Origin: Enterobacter hormaechei ATCC 49162
Lineage (GTDB): Bacteria > Pseudomonadota > Gammaproteobacteria > Enterobacterales > Enterobacteriaceae
DNA length: 64,000 nt
Assembly: GCF_001875655.1 (NCBI RefSeq)
Contig: NZ_MKEQ01000001.1
Span: 1,922,001-1,986,000 of the forward strand
Direction of reading: 5' to 3'
The translations under genes were made by a program, and so were the position numbers. The notes beneath the pieces were generated by a model that saw nothing but the letters and a program-made list of their open reading frames with translations, was not told the DNA's origin and made no database searches. Every line of letters begins with the position of its first letter. The stretch's first letter is position 1. Below are positions 53,060 to 62,850 of the stretch, piece after piece.

Positions 53060-54091
53060 ATGATTAAACTTTCCAATATCACCAAAGTGTTCCAGCAGGG
53101 GAACCGAACCATTCAGGCGCTGAACAACGTCAGCCTGCATGTGCCTGCTGGTCAAATTTATGGCGTCATTGGCGCATCGGGTGCAGGTAAAAGTACACTG
53201 ATCCGTTGTGTTAACCTGCTTGAGCGCCCAACCCAGGGCAGCGTAGAAGTTGGTGGCCAGGAGCTTACCGCCCTCTCAGAAAAAGAACTCACCAAAGCGC
53301 GTCGCCAGATTGGCATGATTTTCCAGCACTTTAATCTGCTGGCCTCACGCACCGTTTTCGGTAACGTTGCGTTACCGCTGGAACTGGATAACACACCGAA
53401 AGAAGAAGTGACGCGTCGTGTCACCGAACTGCTGGATTTGGTCGGTCTGGGGGATAAGCATGACAGCTACCCGGCAAATCTGTCCGGCGGGCAAAAGCAG
53501 CGTGTCGCAATCGCGCGCGCGCTGGCCAGCAACCCAAAAGTGCTGCTGTGCGATGAAGCCACCAGCGCATTAGATCCGGCAACCACACGCTCTATTCTGG
53601 AGCTGTTAAAAGACATTAACCGTCGTCTGGGCCTGACTATCCTCCTTATTACGCACGAAATGGATGTGGTGAAACGCATCTGTGACTGTGTGGCAGTCAT
53701 CAGCAACGGTGAATTGATTGAGCAGGACACGGTGAGCGAAGTCTTCTCGCACCCGAAAACTCCGCTGGCTCAGCAGTTCATCCAGTCCACGCTGCATCTG
53801 GATATTCCGGAAGATTATCTGGAACGTTTAAAAACAGACGCAACGCCTGACAGTGTCCCGATGCTGCGCATGGAGTTCACGGGTCAGTCCGTTGACGCAC
53901 CGCTGCTGTCCGAAACCGCGCGTCGCTTTAACGTGAATAACAACATTATTAGCGCGCAGATGGACTACGCCGGTGGCGTGAAGTTCGGCATTATGCTGAC
54001 GGAAATGCACGGCACACAGGAAGAAACCCAGGCGGCAATCGCCTGGCTGCAAGAACATCACGTAAAAGTAGAGGTACTGGGTTATGTCTGA
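53060..54091 (+). CDS. metN: D/L-methionine ABC transporter ATP-binding protein MetN
   Basis: A 343-residue ATPase: Walker [10 protein letters not shown], signature [15 protein letters not shown] and Walker [12 protein letters not shown]. The C-terminal ACT-like NIL domain (from about residue 265) binds methionine and gives transinhibition. It energises uptake through MetI. Its end overlaps metI by 8 bp. Confidence 0.97.
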   Translation: MIKLSNITKVFQQGNRTIQALNNVSLHVPAGQIYGVIGASGAGKSTLIRCVNLLERPTQGSVEVGGQELTALSEKELTKARRQIGMIFQHFNLLASRTVFGNVALPLELDNTPKEEVTRRVTELLDLVGLGDKHDSYPANLSGGQKQRVAIARALASNPKVLLCDEATSALDPATTRSILELLKDINRRLGLTILLITHEMDVVKRICDCVAVISNGELIEQDTVSEVFSHPKTPLAQQFIQSTLHLDIPEDYLERLKTDATPDSVPMLRMEFTGQSVDAPLLSETARRFNVNNNIISAQMDYAGGVKFGIMLTEMHGTQEETQAAIAWLQEHHVKVEVLGYV

Positions 54092-54737
54092 GCCGATGAT
54101 GTGGCTACTGGTTCGCGGCGTTTGGGAAACGCTGGCAATGACCTTCGTATCGGGCTTCTTTGGTTTTGTGATTGGGCTGCCGGTCGGCGTACTGCTGTAC
54201 GTCACGCGCCCGGGTCAAATTATTGAAAACGCGAAGCTGTATCGCACGCTCTCTGCGCTGGTGAACATTTTCCGCTCTATTCCGTTCATTATTCTGCTGG
54301 TGTGGATGATTCCGTTTACTCGCGTGATCGTCGGGACGTCGATTGGTTTGCAGGCGGCTATTGTCCCGCTGACCGTAGGCGCTGCACCGTTTATCGCCCG
54401 TATGGTGGAAAACGCCCTGCTGGAAATCCCAACCGGCCTGATTGAAGCCTCCCGCGCGATGGGTGCGACGCCAATGCAGATCGTGCGTAAAGTTCTGCTG
54501 CCTGAGGCGCTGCCTGGGCTGGTGAATGCAGCAACCATCACGCTTATCACCCTGGTCGGTTATTCTGCGATGGGCGGCGCCGTGGGTGCTGGCGGTTTAG
54601 GCCAGATTGGATATCAGTACGGCTATATTGGCTATAACGCTACCGTAATGAATACCGTTCTGGTATTGCTGGTTGTGCTGGTTTACTTAATCCAATTCTC
54701 TGGCGATCGTATCGTCCGGGCTGTTACGCATAAATAA
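54084..54737 (+). CDS. metI: D/L-methionine ABC transporter permease MetI
   Basis: A 217-residue inner-membrane permease with five hydrophobic segments and the ATPase-coupling EAA loop [25 protein letters not shown]. It pairs as a dimer with MetN. The start overlaps metN, so translation is probably coupled. Confidence 0.97.
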   Translation: MSEPMMWLLVRGVWETLAMTFVSGFFGFVIGLPVGVLLYVTRPGQIIENAKLYRTLSALVNIFRSIPFIILLVWMIPFTRVIVGTSIGLQAAIVPLTVGAAPFIARMVENALLEIPTGLIEASRAMGATPMQIVRKVLLPEALPGLVNAATITLITLVGYSAMGGAVGAGGLGQIGYQYGYIGYNATVMNTVLVLLVVLVYLIQFSGDRIVRAVTHK

Positions 54738-54777
54738 CGTTACAAACAACACAAACTCGACGAGTTAAGGACATAAC

Positions 54778-55593
54778 ATGGCGTTTAAATTTAAGACCTT
54801 TGCAGCAGTAGGCGCACTGATTGGTTCGCTGGCACTGGTGGGTTGCGGTCAGGACGAAAAAGATCCAAACCACATCAAAGTAGGCGTTATCGTCGGTGCA
54901 GAGCAGCAGGTTGCTGAGGCCGCGCAGAAAATCGCGAAAGAGAAATATGGTCTGGACGTTGAACTGGTGACCTTCAACGATTACGTTCTGCCGAACGAAG
55001 CGCTGAGCAAAGGCGACATTGACGCTAACGCCTTCCAGCATAAACCGTATCTGGATCAGCAGATCAAAGATCGCGGGTACAAGCTGGTTGCTGTCGGTAA
55101 CACCTTCGTTTACCCGATTGCCGGTTACTCCAAGAAAATTAAATCTCTGGATGAACTCCAGCCGGGTTCACAGGTTGCCGTCCCTAACGACCCAACCAAC
55201 CTCGGCCGTTCCCTGCTTCTGCTTCAGAAAGTGGGCCTGATTAAACTGAAAGAGGGGGTTGGCCTGTTGCCGACTGTTCTGGACGTAACCGAAAACCCGA
55301 AAAATCTGAAAATTGTTGAACTGGAAGCCCCTCAGCTGCCACGTTCTCTGGACGATGCACAGATCGCGCTGGCCGTTATCAACACCACTTACGCCAGCCA
55401 GATCGGCCTGACCCCAGCGAAAGACGGTATCTTCGTTGAAGACAAAGATTCCCCGTACGTCAACCTGATCGTGACTCGCGAAGACAACAAAGACGCGGAG
55501 AATGTGAAGAAATTCCTCCAGGCATATCAGTCTGAAGAAGTGTACCAGGAAGCCAATAAGGTGTTTAACGGCGGCGCTGTTAAAGGCTGGTAA
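54778..55593 (+). CDS. metQ: D-methionine-binding lipoprotein MetQ
   Basis: A 271-residue substrate-binding lipoprotein. The lipobox LALVGC gives Cys23; the NLPA-domain segments VGVIVGAEQQVAEAAQ, DANAFQHKPYLDQQ and AVPNDPTNLGRSLLLLQK are diagnostic. It delivers D- and L-methionine to MetNI from the periplasmic face of the inner membrane. Confidence 0.97.
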   Translation: MAFKFKTFAAVGALIGSLALVGCGQDEKDPNHIKVGVIVGAEQQVAEAAQKIAKEKYGLDVELVTFNDYVLPNEALSKGDIDANAFQHKPYLDQQIKDRGYKLVAVGNTFVYPIAGYSKKIKSLDELQPGSQVAVPNDPTNLGRSLLLLQKVGLIKLKEGVGLLPTVLDVTENPKNLKIVELEAPQLPRSLDDAQIALAVINTTYASQIGLTPAKDGIFVEDKDSPYVNLIVTREDNKDAENVKKFLQAYQSEEVYQEANKVFNGGAVKGW

Positions 55594-55616
55594 TCTCCCC
55601 TCAGTGTAATATCATC

Positions 55617-55640
55617 AAGACGGGCATTTGCCCGTCTTGT
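55617..55640 (+). terminator. Intrinsic terminator of metNIQ
   Basis: AAGACGGGCA-TT-TGCCCGTCTT hairpin between metQ and rcsF, followed by a short T-poor tail. Confidence 0.75.
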
Positions 55641-55699
55641 CATTTGTGCGGTCAACTGCTTCAATATCTGACGTTTTGATTATCCACTGAGGAATTATT

Positions 55700-56104
55700 A
55701 TGCGTGCTTTACCGATCTGTCTTTTAGCACTGATGCTGAGCGGCTGTTCTATGCTAAGCAGATCTCCTGTTGAACCTGTTCAAAGCACTGCAACCCCGCC
55801 AAAAGCGGAGCCAGCAAAACCGAAAGCGCCTCGCGCTGCGCCGGTACGTATTATTACCAAAGCCGACGAACTGGTCGGTAAGCCATTCCGTGAACTGGGC
55901 GAAGTAAGCGGCGAATCCTGCCAGGCAACGAATCAGGACTCCCCACCCAATATCCCGACAGCCCGCAAGCGCATGCAGATTAACGCGTCCAAGATGAAAG
56001 CCAACGCGGTACTGCTGCACAGCTGCGAAGTCACCAGCGGTACGCCAGGTTGCTATCGCCAGGCGGTATGTATCGGTTCTGCGCTTAACATTACGGCGAA
56101 ATGA
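55700..56104 (+). CDS. rcsF: Rcs stress-sensing outer membrane lipoprotein RcsF
   Basis: A 134-residue lipoprotein: lipobox LMLSGC (Cys16), a proline/lysine-rich linker (PPKAEPAKPKAPRAAPVR) that threads through outer-membrane proteins, and a globular domain with four cysteines (GESCQAT, HSCEV, PGCYRQAVC) forming two disulfides. It reports envelope damage to IgaA and the Rcs phosphorelay. It overlaps trmO by 4 bp. Confidence 0.96.
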   Translation: MRALPICLLALMLSGCSMLSRSPVEPVQSTATPPKAEPAKPKAPRAAPVRIITKADELVGKPFRELGEVSGESCQATNQDSPPNIPTARKRMQINASKMKANAVLLHSCEVTSGTPGCYRQAVCIGSALNITAK

Positions 56105-56808
56105 GTTCATTTCAGTTCGAGCAGATAGGCGTTATCCGCTCCCCTTATAAAGAAAAGTTCGCCGTGCCGCGTCAGCCGGGTCTGGTCATGAATGGTGGCG
56201 GCGAGCTTCACCTTGTCGCGCCGTATAATCAGGCCGATGCGGTGCGCGGGCTTGAGGCGTTCAGCCATTTATGGGTAGTCTTTGTGTTTCACCAGACCAT
56301 GGAAGGTGGCTGGCGTCCCACCGTGCGTCCTCCTCGTCTGGGCGGAAATGCCAGAATGGGTGTCTTTGCCACCCGCTCAACCTTTCGTCCCAACCCCATC
56401 GGGATGTCTCTGGTCGAACTGAAAGGCATACGCTGTCAGAAAGATCAGGTGATCCTGGAGTTAGGTAGCCTTGACCTGGTTGATGGCACGCCGGTCATAG
56501 ATATTAAGCCTTACCTGCCCTTTGCCGAAGCGCTGCCGGATGCCCGGGCAAGCTATGCTCAGGACGCACCGCAGGCCGATATGCCGGTTCACTTCACTTC
56601 TGAAATAACCACGCAACTCAGCCAGCTGGAAACGCGTTATCCTCGACTGCGTGACTTTATCGTTGAAGTGCTGGCGCAGGACCCCCGTCCCGCCTACCGC
56701 AAAGAAGAGGAAGCCGGAAAAACGTACGCCGTCTGGCTGCTGGACTTTAACGTGCGCTGGCGCGTGACTGCGGCGGGTTTTGAAGTGTTTGCCCTGGAAC
56801 CCAGGTAA
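56101..56808 (+). CDS. trmO: tRNA (N6-threonylcarbamoyladenosine37-N6)-methyltransferase TrmO
   Basis: A 235-residue single-sheet beta-barrel SAM methyltransferase (UPF0066, formerly YaeB/TsaA). Family segments are IGVIRSPYKEKFAVPRQPGL, FATRSTFRPNPIGMSLVEL and DGTPVIDIKPYLPFAEA. It methylates t6A37 of threonine tRNAs. Its ATG overlaps the rcsF stop (ATGA). Confidence 0.95.
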   Translation: MSSFQFEQIGVIRSPYKEKFAVPRQPGLVMNGGGELHLVAPYNQADAVRGLEAFSHLWVVFVFHQTMEGGWRPTVRPPRLGGNARMGVFATRSTFRPNPIGMSLVELKGIRCQKDQVILELGSLDLVDGTPVIDIKPYLPFAEALPDARASYAQDAPQADMPVHFTSEITTQLSQLETRYPRLRDFIVEVLAQDPRPAYRKEEEAGKTYAVWLLDFNVRWRVTAAGFEVFALEPR

Positions 56809-56919
56809 TTTTGTTCTCCTCTCTTTTGGCATCTTTGCCACACTGGTAAACTAAACCACTTTTTTGTGTCAGGCTGGTGTTTCAGCCTGTTCCAATCGTC
56901 GAAATGGAACCGTAACAAC

Positions 56920-58638
56920 ATGCGTACTAGCCAATATCTGCTCTCCACTCTGAAGGAGACACCTGCCGACGCCGAGGTGATCAGCCACCAGCTGATGCTG
57001 CGCGCCGGGATGATCCGCAAGCTGGCCTCCGGGTTATACACCTGGCTGCCGACCGGCGTGCGCGTCCTGAAAAAAGTCGAAAACATCGTGCGTGAAGAGA
57101 TGAACAACGCCGGTGCTATCGAGGTGTTAATGCCGGTCGTTCAGCCCTCTGAACTGTGGCAGGAGAGCGGTCGCTGGGAGCAGTACGGTCCTGAACTGCT
57201 GCGTATTGCCGATCGTGGCGATCGTCCATTCGTGCTCGGCCCAACGCATGAAGAAGTCATTACCGACCTGATTCGTAACGAGCTGAGCTCTTACAAACAG
57301 CTGCCGCTGAACTTCTTCCAGATCCAGACCAAGTTCCGTGACGAAGTGCGTCCACGCTTTGGCGTCATGCGCTCTCGCGAGTTCCTGATGAAAGATGCTT
57401 ACTCTTTCCATACTTCTCAGGAATCGCTGCAAGAGACCTACGACAAAATGTACGCGGCCTACAGCAAAATCTTCTCCCGCATGGGTCTGGATTTCCGTGC
57501 TGTCCAGGCTGATACCGGTTCAATCGGCGGTAGCGCCTCCCATGAGTTCCAGGTACTGGCGCAGAGCGGCGAAGACGATGTGATCTTCTCTGACTCCTCT
57601 GATTACGCGGCGAACATCGAATTTGCAGAAGCGCTGGCACCAAAAGAACCACGCGGCGCGGCAACGCAAGAAATGACGCTGGTTGATACGCCAAACGCGA
57701 AAACCATCGCCGAGCTGGTTGAGCAGTTTAATCTGCCGATCGAAAAAACCGTAAAAACCCTGCTGGTGAAATCGGCTGAAGGTAGCGCTTATCCGCTGGT
57801 TGCCCTGCTGGTGCGAGGCGATCACGAGCTGAACGAAGTGAAAGCCGAGAAACTGCCGCAGGTTGCCAGCCCGCTGACCTTCGCAACGGAAGCGGAGATC
57901 CGCGCCGTGGTGAATGCAGGTCCTGGTTCTCTGGGTCCGGTGAACCTGCCTGTTCCGGTGGTCATTGACCGCACCGTTGCGGCGATGAGCGACTTCTCTG
58001 CTGGCGCAAACATCGACGGTAAACACTATTTCGGCATCAACTGGGATCGTGACGTAGCGACGCCGGAAGTGGCTGATATCCGTAATGTGGTCGCAGGCGA
58101 TCCAAGCCCGGACGGCAAGGGTACCCTGATGATCAAACGCGGTATCGAAGTAGGCCACATCTTCCAGCTGGGCGATAAGTACTCGCGTGCAATGAACGCT
58201 GCCGTTCAGGGCGAAGATGGTCGTAACCAGGTTCTGACCATGGGCTGCTACGGCATTGGCGTAACGCGCGTTGTTGCTGCCGCTATCGAGCAGAACTATG
58301 ACGAACGCGGAATCGTCTGGCCGGATAACATCGCGCCGTTCCAGGTGGCGATCCTGCCAATGAACATGCACAAGTCTTACCGCGTGCAGGAGCTGGCTGA
58401 GAAACTCTACGCTGAGCTGAGCGCGAAAGGTATCGACGTGCTGATGGATGACCGTAAAGAGCGTCCTGGCGTGATGTTTGCTGACATGGAACTGATCGGT
58501 ATTCCACACACCATCGTCATCGGCGACCGTAACCTCGACAGCGACGAGATTGAATACAAGTACCGTCGCAACGGCGAAAAACAGATGATCAAGACGGGCG
58601 ACATTCTTGATTACCTGGTGAAAGCCATCAAAGGTTAA
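56920..58638 (+). CDS. proS: Prolyl-tRNA synthetase ProS
   Basis: A 572-residue class II aminoacyl-tRNA synthetase. Class II motifs include GTxxxRP-like [21 protein letters not shown] (motif 2) and [14 protein letters not shown] (motif 3). A YbaK-type editing insertion spans about residues 224-407, which removes mischarged alanine. The C-terminal anticodon-binding domain follows. ATG 56920 matches the E. coli length; the upstream ATG at 56866 is not homologous. Confidence 0.97.
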   Translation: MRTSQYLLSTLKETPADAEVISHQLMLRAGMIRKLASGLYTWLPTGVRVLKKVENIVREEMNNAGAIEVLMPVVQPSELWQESGRWEQYGPELLRIADRGDRPFVLGPTHEEVITDLIRNELSSYKQLPLNFFQIQTKFRDEVRPRFGVMRSREFLMKDAYSFHTSQESLQETYDKMYAAYSKIFSRMGLDFRAVQADTGSIGGSASHEFQVLAQSGEDDVIFSDSSDYAANIEFAEALAPKEPRGAATQEMTLVDTPNAKTIAELVEQFNLPIEKTVKTLLVKSAEGSAYPLVALLVRGDHELNEVKAEKLPQVASPLTFATEAEIRAVVNAGPGSLGPVNLPVPVVIDRTVAAMSDFSAGANIDGKHYFGINWDRDVATPEVADIRNVVAGDPSPDGKGTLMIKRGIEVGHIFQLGDKYSRAMNAAVQGEDGRNQVLTMGCYGIGVTRVVAAAIEQNYDERGIVWPDNIAPFQVAILPMNMHKSYRVQELAEKLYAELSAKGIDVLMDDRKERPGVMFADMELIGIPHTIVIGDRNLDSDEIEYKYRRNGEKQMIKTGDILDYLVKAIKG

Positions 58639-58647
58639 GCAACAAAA

Positions 58648-58672
58648 AACCCCGCCAGTGCGGGGTTTTTTA
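58648..58672 (+). terminator. Intrinsic terminator of proS
   Basis: ACCCCGC-CAGT-GCGGGGT stem followed by a T-run. The A-run on the other side would allow bidirectional use with convergent nlpE. Confidence 0.88.
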
Positions 58673-58683
58673 ATGGCTATATC

Positions 58684-59382
58684 TTATTTGCTTTCGCAGT
58701 CTTTACCCGCAGCAAACTTCGCGTCTTTATCTGCCACCAGCGTCTTCACCAGCTCGCCGCTATCCGGATTTGGCTCCAGCGTAAAATGCCCTTCAACCGT
58801 CAGCAACACGGGCTTACTGTCATTGCCGCGCGCGACGGCATAGTCACGCTCCAGTTGGGCATTGTTCGCCACGCTGACTTTCTTCCCGGTAGCACAGTCC
58901 GTGAATATCGCCGCATCCGCCATGTAGAAATACATCCCTCGCATCGCCATTGGGGTGGCTGGCAGGGTCGCTTTCACCGGGGCCAACGTGTAGTTGAACT
59001 GGGATTCAATCGGATTGCCTTCGCGATCGAGCATTTCCATCCCCTCGCCTTTGGCGCGGAAATACGTTTTATCGCCCGTGGTATCCGTCAATACCAGCTT
59101 CTCAGCCGTACGCGCCCATGTTCCGTAAGTTGCGAAAGAAGACGGCTCTTTCGCCCCCTGGTAACGCTGGTTCATTACCCAGGTGCCATCTTTTTGCAGG
59201 AACAGAGAGGTTTCGATGCCCTCGCAATCTGCACATGGCAATACGCCGCGCCAGCTCTGCTGCATCGGCTTTAATTCTTCGTTTTGCGTTGGCTGTAGTA
59301 CCTGCGTTTCTGAACGGTTGTTACAGCCAAAAAGCGCGAACAGGCTTGTCACGGCCAGCGCTGATAATAATGCTTTTTTCAC
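58684..59382 (-). CDS. nlpE: Envelope stress lipoprotein NlpE (CutF)
   Basis: A 232-residue outer-membrane lipoprotein with lipobox LFALFGC (Cys20), the N-terminal domain CxxC motif LPCADCEGIETSLFL, and a C-terminal domain with a disulfide-forming pair (FTDCATGK and KDCESK). It activates the Cpx pathway on surface contact or lipoprotein-sorting and redox faults. Length is close to E. coli (236). Confidence 0.95.
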   Translation of the reverse strand: MKKALLSALAVTSLFALFGCNNRSETQVLQPTQNEELKPMQQSWRGVLPCADCEGIETSLFLQKDGTWVMNQRYQGAKEPSSFATYGTWARTAEKLVLTDTTGDKTYFRAKGEGMEMLDREGNPIESQFNYTLAPVKATLPATPMAMRGMYFYMADAAIFTDCATGKKVSVANNAQLERDYAVARGNDSKPVLLTVEGHFTLEPNPDSGELVKTLVADKDAKFAAGKDCESK

Positions 59383-59421
59383 AATACTTTCCTTATGAAA
59401 AAGGGTGTCCCTTTCGTCACA

Positions 59422-59838
59422 TTACGGGTGACGGACTTTGCCACGCAGTGATTTTACAGTGGATTTTTGCGCCTTCGATGACAACCGACGTTCTTTCGAT
59501 GCCCGTGTTGGACGGGTTGCCCGGCGACTTTTTTGCACAGCCGTCAGCTCCTTGATGACCGCGACCAGCCGGGCTATTGCCGCTTCCCGGTTAAGTTCCT
59601 GGCTGCGATACTCCTGCGCTTTAATCACCATTACACCCTCGCTGGTGATCAGGTGATGGCTGGCGGCAAGCAGGCTTTCTTTATAATACTCTGGCAGGCT
59701 GGAGGCCCGAATGTCAAAGCGCAAATGGATAGCCGTTGAGGCCTTGTTAACGTGCTGCCCCCCTGCTCCCTGGGCACGGATGGCGGTGATCTCCAGCTCG
59801 TTATCAGGGATGCTGACGTTTCGGGACAAAACAATCAT
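59422..59838 (-). CDS. arfB: Alternative ribosome-rescue factor ArfB (YaeJ)
   Basis: A 138-residue peptidyl-tRNA hydrolase of the release-factor class. The catalytic GGQ is at residues 26-28 (GAGGQHVNK), and the basic C-terminal tail ([20 protein letters not shown]) enters the empty mRNA channel of stalled ribosomes. It is 4 bp overlapped with yaeQ upstream, so the two are cotranslated. Confidence 0.96.
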   Translation of the reverse strand: MIVLSRNVSIPDNELEITAIRAQGAGGQHVNKASTAIHLRFDIRASSLPEYYKESLLAASHHLITSEGVMVIKAQEYRSQELNREAAIARLVAVIKELTAVQKSRRATRPTRASKERRLSSKAQKSTVKSLRGKVRHP

Positions 59839-60380
59839 GATGCGGGCTGCCAGGCCGTGAGATGTATTTCCAGATTATTCTGAGAATCGGAAAGCCAGAT
59901 AGCCCCGTCCTGAATGGTTGCCTGTAGCGCCATCGTCCGGCTGGCGAACGCACTCAGCTGCGAAAGCTGTTCATCATCCAGATACCAGACGGTCAGGTTT
60001 TTGAACTGCGCACATTTATTTTTGATTTGTTGCCACCAGATCTCCGCGGCGCGCTGGTTGTAGGCAAACAACGCCACTTCAGCAGACTGGGTGCACGCCT
60101 TTTTGATCCGGCGTTCATCAGGCAGGCCAAGCTCAATCCATAAATCAATACCCAGATGATCGTTGCGCAGCCAGGCTTCCGGTTCATCTTCCGCGCTTAA
60201 ACCACGGGTAAATTGCAGACGGTCGTCGGCATACTTAATCCACGCCAGCAGACGCAGCATCATGCGCTCCTGGGTTTCAGAAGGGTGACGCGCCAGCGTC
60301 AATGACGCATCCAGAAACTGGTTACGGTCAAGATCTGCCACATTGACCACAGCTTTATAAATTGTCGCTTTCAGCGCCAT
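59835..60380 (-). CDS. yaeQ: PD-(D/E)XK-like protein YaeQ
   Basis: A 181-residue YaeQ-family protein ([21 protein letters not shown] start; [20 protein letters not shown] core with the Asp/Glu/Lys arrangement of the PD-(D/E)XK fold). The family is structurally nuclease-like but its activity is unproven. It overlaps arfB by 4 bp. Confidence 0.94.
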   Translation of the reverse strand: MALKATIYKAVVNVADLDRNQFLDASLTLARHPSETQERMMLRLLAWIKYADDRLQFTRGLSAEDEPEAWLRNDHLGIDLWIELGLPDERRIKKACTQSAEVALFAYNQRAAEIWWQQIKNKCAQFKNLTVWYLDDEQLSQLSAFASRTMALQATIQDGAIWLSDSQNNLEIHLTAWQPAS

Positions 60381-60575
60381 GAGAGAACTCCTTTCGATTC
60401 AGGCGTACATTGTAGCGAAAACCGCGGCAAAAGGCTGTTACGAGGTGGTGCTTCCCTCTTATCAAGGCGCTGATATTGCTTAAATGAGTATGGTATAGTC
60501 ACCTTGCTAAACCGAGTTTAACTTCGTAGGCTTAATGATATCTCACAGTAAGTCAGTACGCTGGCAGGAGGTGAT

Positions 60576-60776
60576 GTGAATAATTATTGTGAGTTGATTC
60601 GCAAACGGTATGCGGAAATCGCCAGCGGAGATCTGGGGTACATCCCGGATGCGTTGGGCTGTGTATTGAACGTGCTAAATGAAGTGGCCTCTGATGAGAG
60701 CCTTTCTGAATCGGTCAGGGAAAAAGCAGCGTATGCTGCGGCGAATTTACTGGTGAGCGATTATGTCGATGAATGA
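60576..60776 (+). CDS. yaeP: Small conserved protein YaeP
   Basis: A 66-residue acidic cytoplasmic protein, identical in length to E. coli YaeP (UPF0253), beginning GTG or ATG-like at 60576 with AGGAGG upstream. It is co-operonic with rof; its end overlaps rof. The function is unknown, but the overlap suggests a link with Rho modulation. Confidence 0.92.
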   Translation: MNNYCELIRKRYAEIASGDLGYIPDALGCVLNVLNEVASDESLSESVREKAAYAAANLLVSDYVDE

Positions 60777-61023
60777 TACTTATCAACCCATCAATTGTGA
60801 TGACTATGACAACCTCGAACTCGCCTGCCAGCATCATTTAATACTGACGCTGGAGCTAAAAGATGGCGAAGTGCTAAAGGCTAAGGCCAGCGATCTGGTT
60901 TCCCGTAAAAATGTGGAATACCTGGTTGTGGAAGATGCAGGTGCAACGCGTGAGCTACGCCTCGACAAGATTGCCAGTTTCAGCCATCCGGAAATCGGCA
61001 CCGTTGTGGTGAGCGAATCCTGA
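60769..61023 (+). CDS. rof: Rho-binding antiterminator Rof (YaeO)
   Basis: An 84-residue protein ([21 protein letters not shown]) with the Sm-like Rof fold; acidic residues contact the Rho primary RNA-binding site and inhibit termination. The ATG at 60769 gives the E. coli length; an ATG two codons upstream (60763) has better spacing from GGTGAG and is a real alternative. It overlaps the yaeP end. Confidence 0.93.
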   Translation: MNDTYQPINCDDYDNLELACQHHLILTLELKDGEVLKAKASDLVSRKNVEYLVVEDAGATRELRLDKIASFSHPEIGTVVVSES

Positions 61024-61028
61024 TAACA

Positions 61029-61051
61029 AACGGGCAGCCAGGCTGCCCGTT
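61029..61051. terminator. Hairpin between convergent rof and tilS
   Basis: ACGGGCAGCC and GGCTGCCCGT form a near-perfect stem overlapping the tilS stop codon. There is no long T-run, so termination strength is uncertain. Confidence 0.5.
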
Positions 61052-62336
61052 ACGCTTTCCATTCAAACTTCACACCGGCTTCGGCCCACCCTGCCTGAGT
61101 AATAAACACCCCTGCCGCCGCGATGAGCGTGTCGCCGTAAAACAGAAGCGGCGTGGTATCACGTCGCCAGGGCGGAACGCTCTGTTCCTGCCAGATTTTC
61201 TTCAGCTTACGCCCGCCGTTACGCCCGACGATATGCAGCATGCCGCTGGCCCTGAAGCGTATGGTGACGTTCTCGTCCGGCTCAGGTAGACGCACATTAC
61301 CCGATGGGCTTAACGCAACGACACCCGCATTCAACGGTAGCGTTAATGCTTTCGCTGGCGATGGCCAGTCGAGCACAACGTCAGCCATCGACGGCACAGA
61401 TTTTACCCACCAGAGTTGCCCCTTATAACGCCTGACGTCAAATCCATTCAGATGTATACACGGTGCGGCATCTTCCCGCGCCTCTGCTACTTCCTCCCAG
61501 ATACGGTTGAGCATCGCCCGGGACGGCATTGCTGCACGATGGGTAGCCAGCCAGCGACGAATCAGAGCAGCCCGACGCACGGGGCTCATCACGTTTAACG
61601 GCGCAATGTTCAGGGCACCGTCAGCGGTAATCAGCGAATTCAGCTCCTCGTTCAGCAACTCATCCAGCAAGCTTTCCTGTTCAGCACAAAGCATGGCGCT
61701 TCTGGCCGCCGCTTCGGAAAAATGCGCCCAGCGTTCGCTCAAAAGCGGTAAAACGCGCAGACGCAGGAAGTTACGGTCGTAACTGTCGTCCTGATTGCTT
61801 TCGTCTTCAATCCAGCGCAGATGATGCTGCTGCGCCCAGGCTTCCAGTGACGCGCGCATCTCGCCCAGCAGCGGACGGATGAGCTCTGTACCGGCAAAAT
61901 CAGCGCGCTCAGGCATGGCGGATAAACCCGCAGGTCCGCTGCCCCGCTTAAGCGCCAGTAAAAATGTCTCGCACTGATCGTCCAGATGCTGCGCGGTAAC
62001 TAAGGCTTCTCCAGGCTGTAATGCGCCGGAAAACGCGGCGTAGCGGGCTTTCCGTGCCTGCGCCTCAATACCCAGCCCTTCATCCTCAAGCGTAACGCGC
62101 TCAACAATCAGCGGGATTGCCCACCCTGAGCACACCGCTTCGCAGTGCGCCACCCACTCGTCGGCATGTGGGCTTAAGCCGTGATGGATATGCATCGCCC
62201 GCAGCTGGACGTCAGGCTCACGGTCACGCCAGAGTTTTAGACGGTGAAGCAATACGGTGGAATCCAGGCCACCGCTAAACCCCACCAGCAGCTGGCGGTA
62301 GGGCGAAACGGCGTGCGCGATAGCGGGTAGGGTCAT
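61050..62336 (-). CDS. tilS: tRNA(Ile)-lysidine synthase TilS
   Basis: A 428-residue PP-loop ATPase: the P-loop SGGLDST lies at residues 20-26 ([17 protein letters not shown]), followed by [13 protein letters not shown] and [22 protein letters not shown]-terminal domains bind tRNA. It converts C34 of tRNA-Ile2 to lysidine so that AUA is read as Ile, an essential step. Confidence 0.96.
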   Translation of the reverse strand: MTLPAIAHAVSPYRQLLVGFSGGLDSTVLLHRLKLWRDREPDVQLRAMHIHHGLSPHADEWVAHCEAVCSGWAIPLIVERVTLEDEGLGIEAQARKARYAAFSGALQPGEALVTAQHLDDQCETFLLALKRGSGPAGLSAMPERADFAGTELIRPLLGEMRASLEAWAQQHHLRWIEDESNQDDSYDRNFLRLRVLPLLSERWAHFSEAAARSAMLCAEQESLLDELLNEELNSLITADGALNIAPLNVMSPVRRAALIRRWLATHRAAMPSRAMLNRIWEEVAEAREDAAPCIHLNGFDVRRYKGQLWWVKSVPSMADVVLDWPSPAKALTLPLNAGVVALSPSGNVRLPEPDENVTIRFRASGMLHIVGRNGGRKLKKIWQEQSVPPWRRDTTPLLFYGDTLIAAAGVFITQAGWAEAGVKFEWKA

Positions 62337-62354
62337 AGAAAATTACACATAAAA

Positions 62355-62378
62355 AATGCCCGAAGTGAACGGGCATTA
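62355..62378 (-). terminator. Intrinsic terminator after yaeR
   Basis: On the minus strand AATGCCCG-TTCACTT-CGGGCATT is followed by TTTT, between yaeR and tilS. Confidence 0.85.
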
Positions 62379-62394
62379 TCACACAAGACGGTGA

Positions 62395-62784
62395 TTACTG
62401 CTGGTAAAGCTCCAGCGGAAGGCCGTCCGGATCGTTGAAAAAAGTGAAACGTTTATCGGTAAAGGGATCGACGCGAATCGCTTCACAGGCCACGCCGTGG
62501 GCTTCCAGATGCTTTACCGCACTGTCCAGGTCATCGACGCTGAAGGCCAGGTGGCGCAGGCCGCAGGCTTCCGGGCGCGAAGGACGTGCTGGCGGGAAAG
62601 GAAAAGAGAACAGTTCAATCACATATTGTCCGTTTAACGCCAGATCGCCTTTCCAGGAGTCGCGCTCCTCACGGTAGGCCTCGCTTAACAGCGTAAAGCC
62701 GAGAACGTCGCAGTAGAACGCCTTACTTTTCGCGTAATCGTTGGCAATGATCGCAATATGATGAACAGCTTTTAAACCCAGCAT
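62395..62784 (-). CDS. yaeR: VOC/glyoxalase-family protein YaeR
   Basis: A 129-residue vicinal-oxygen-chelate protein. VHHIAIIANDYAKSKAFYCDVLGF and GLRHLAFSVDDLDSAVKHLEAHG are the two beta-alpha-beta modules, with metal ligands His and Glu (HHIAI, LPLELYQQ). The substrate is unknown. It lies between ldcC and tilS on the same strand, as in E. coli. Confidence 0.93.
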   Translation of the reverse strand: MLGLKAVHHIAIIANDYAKSKAFYCDVLGFTLLSEAYREERDSWKGDLALNGQYVIELFSFPFPPARPSRPEACGLRHLAFSVDDLDSAVKHLEAHGVACEAIRVDPFTDKRFTFFNDPDGLPLELYQQ

Positions 62785-62850
62785 AGTTTCTCCTTTTTAT
62801 GATGCCCAGAACGTTACAACCGACAACCTGCCCCTGGCAAGCGGCCCCTT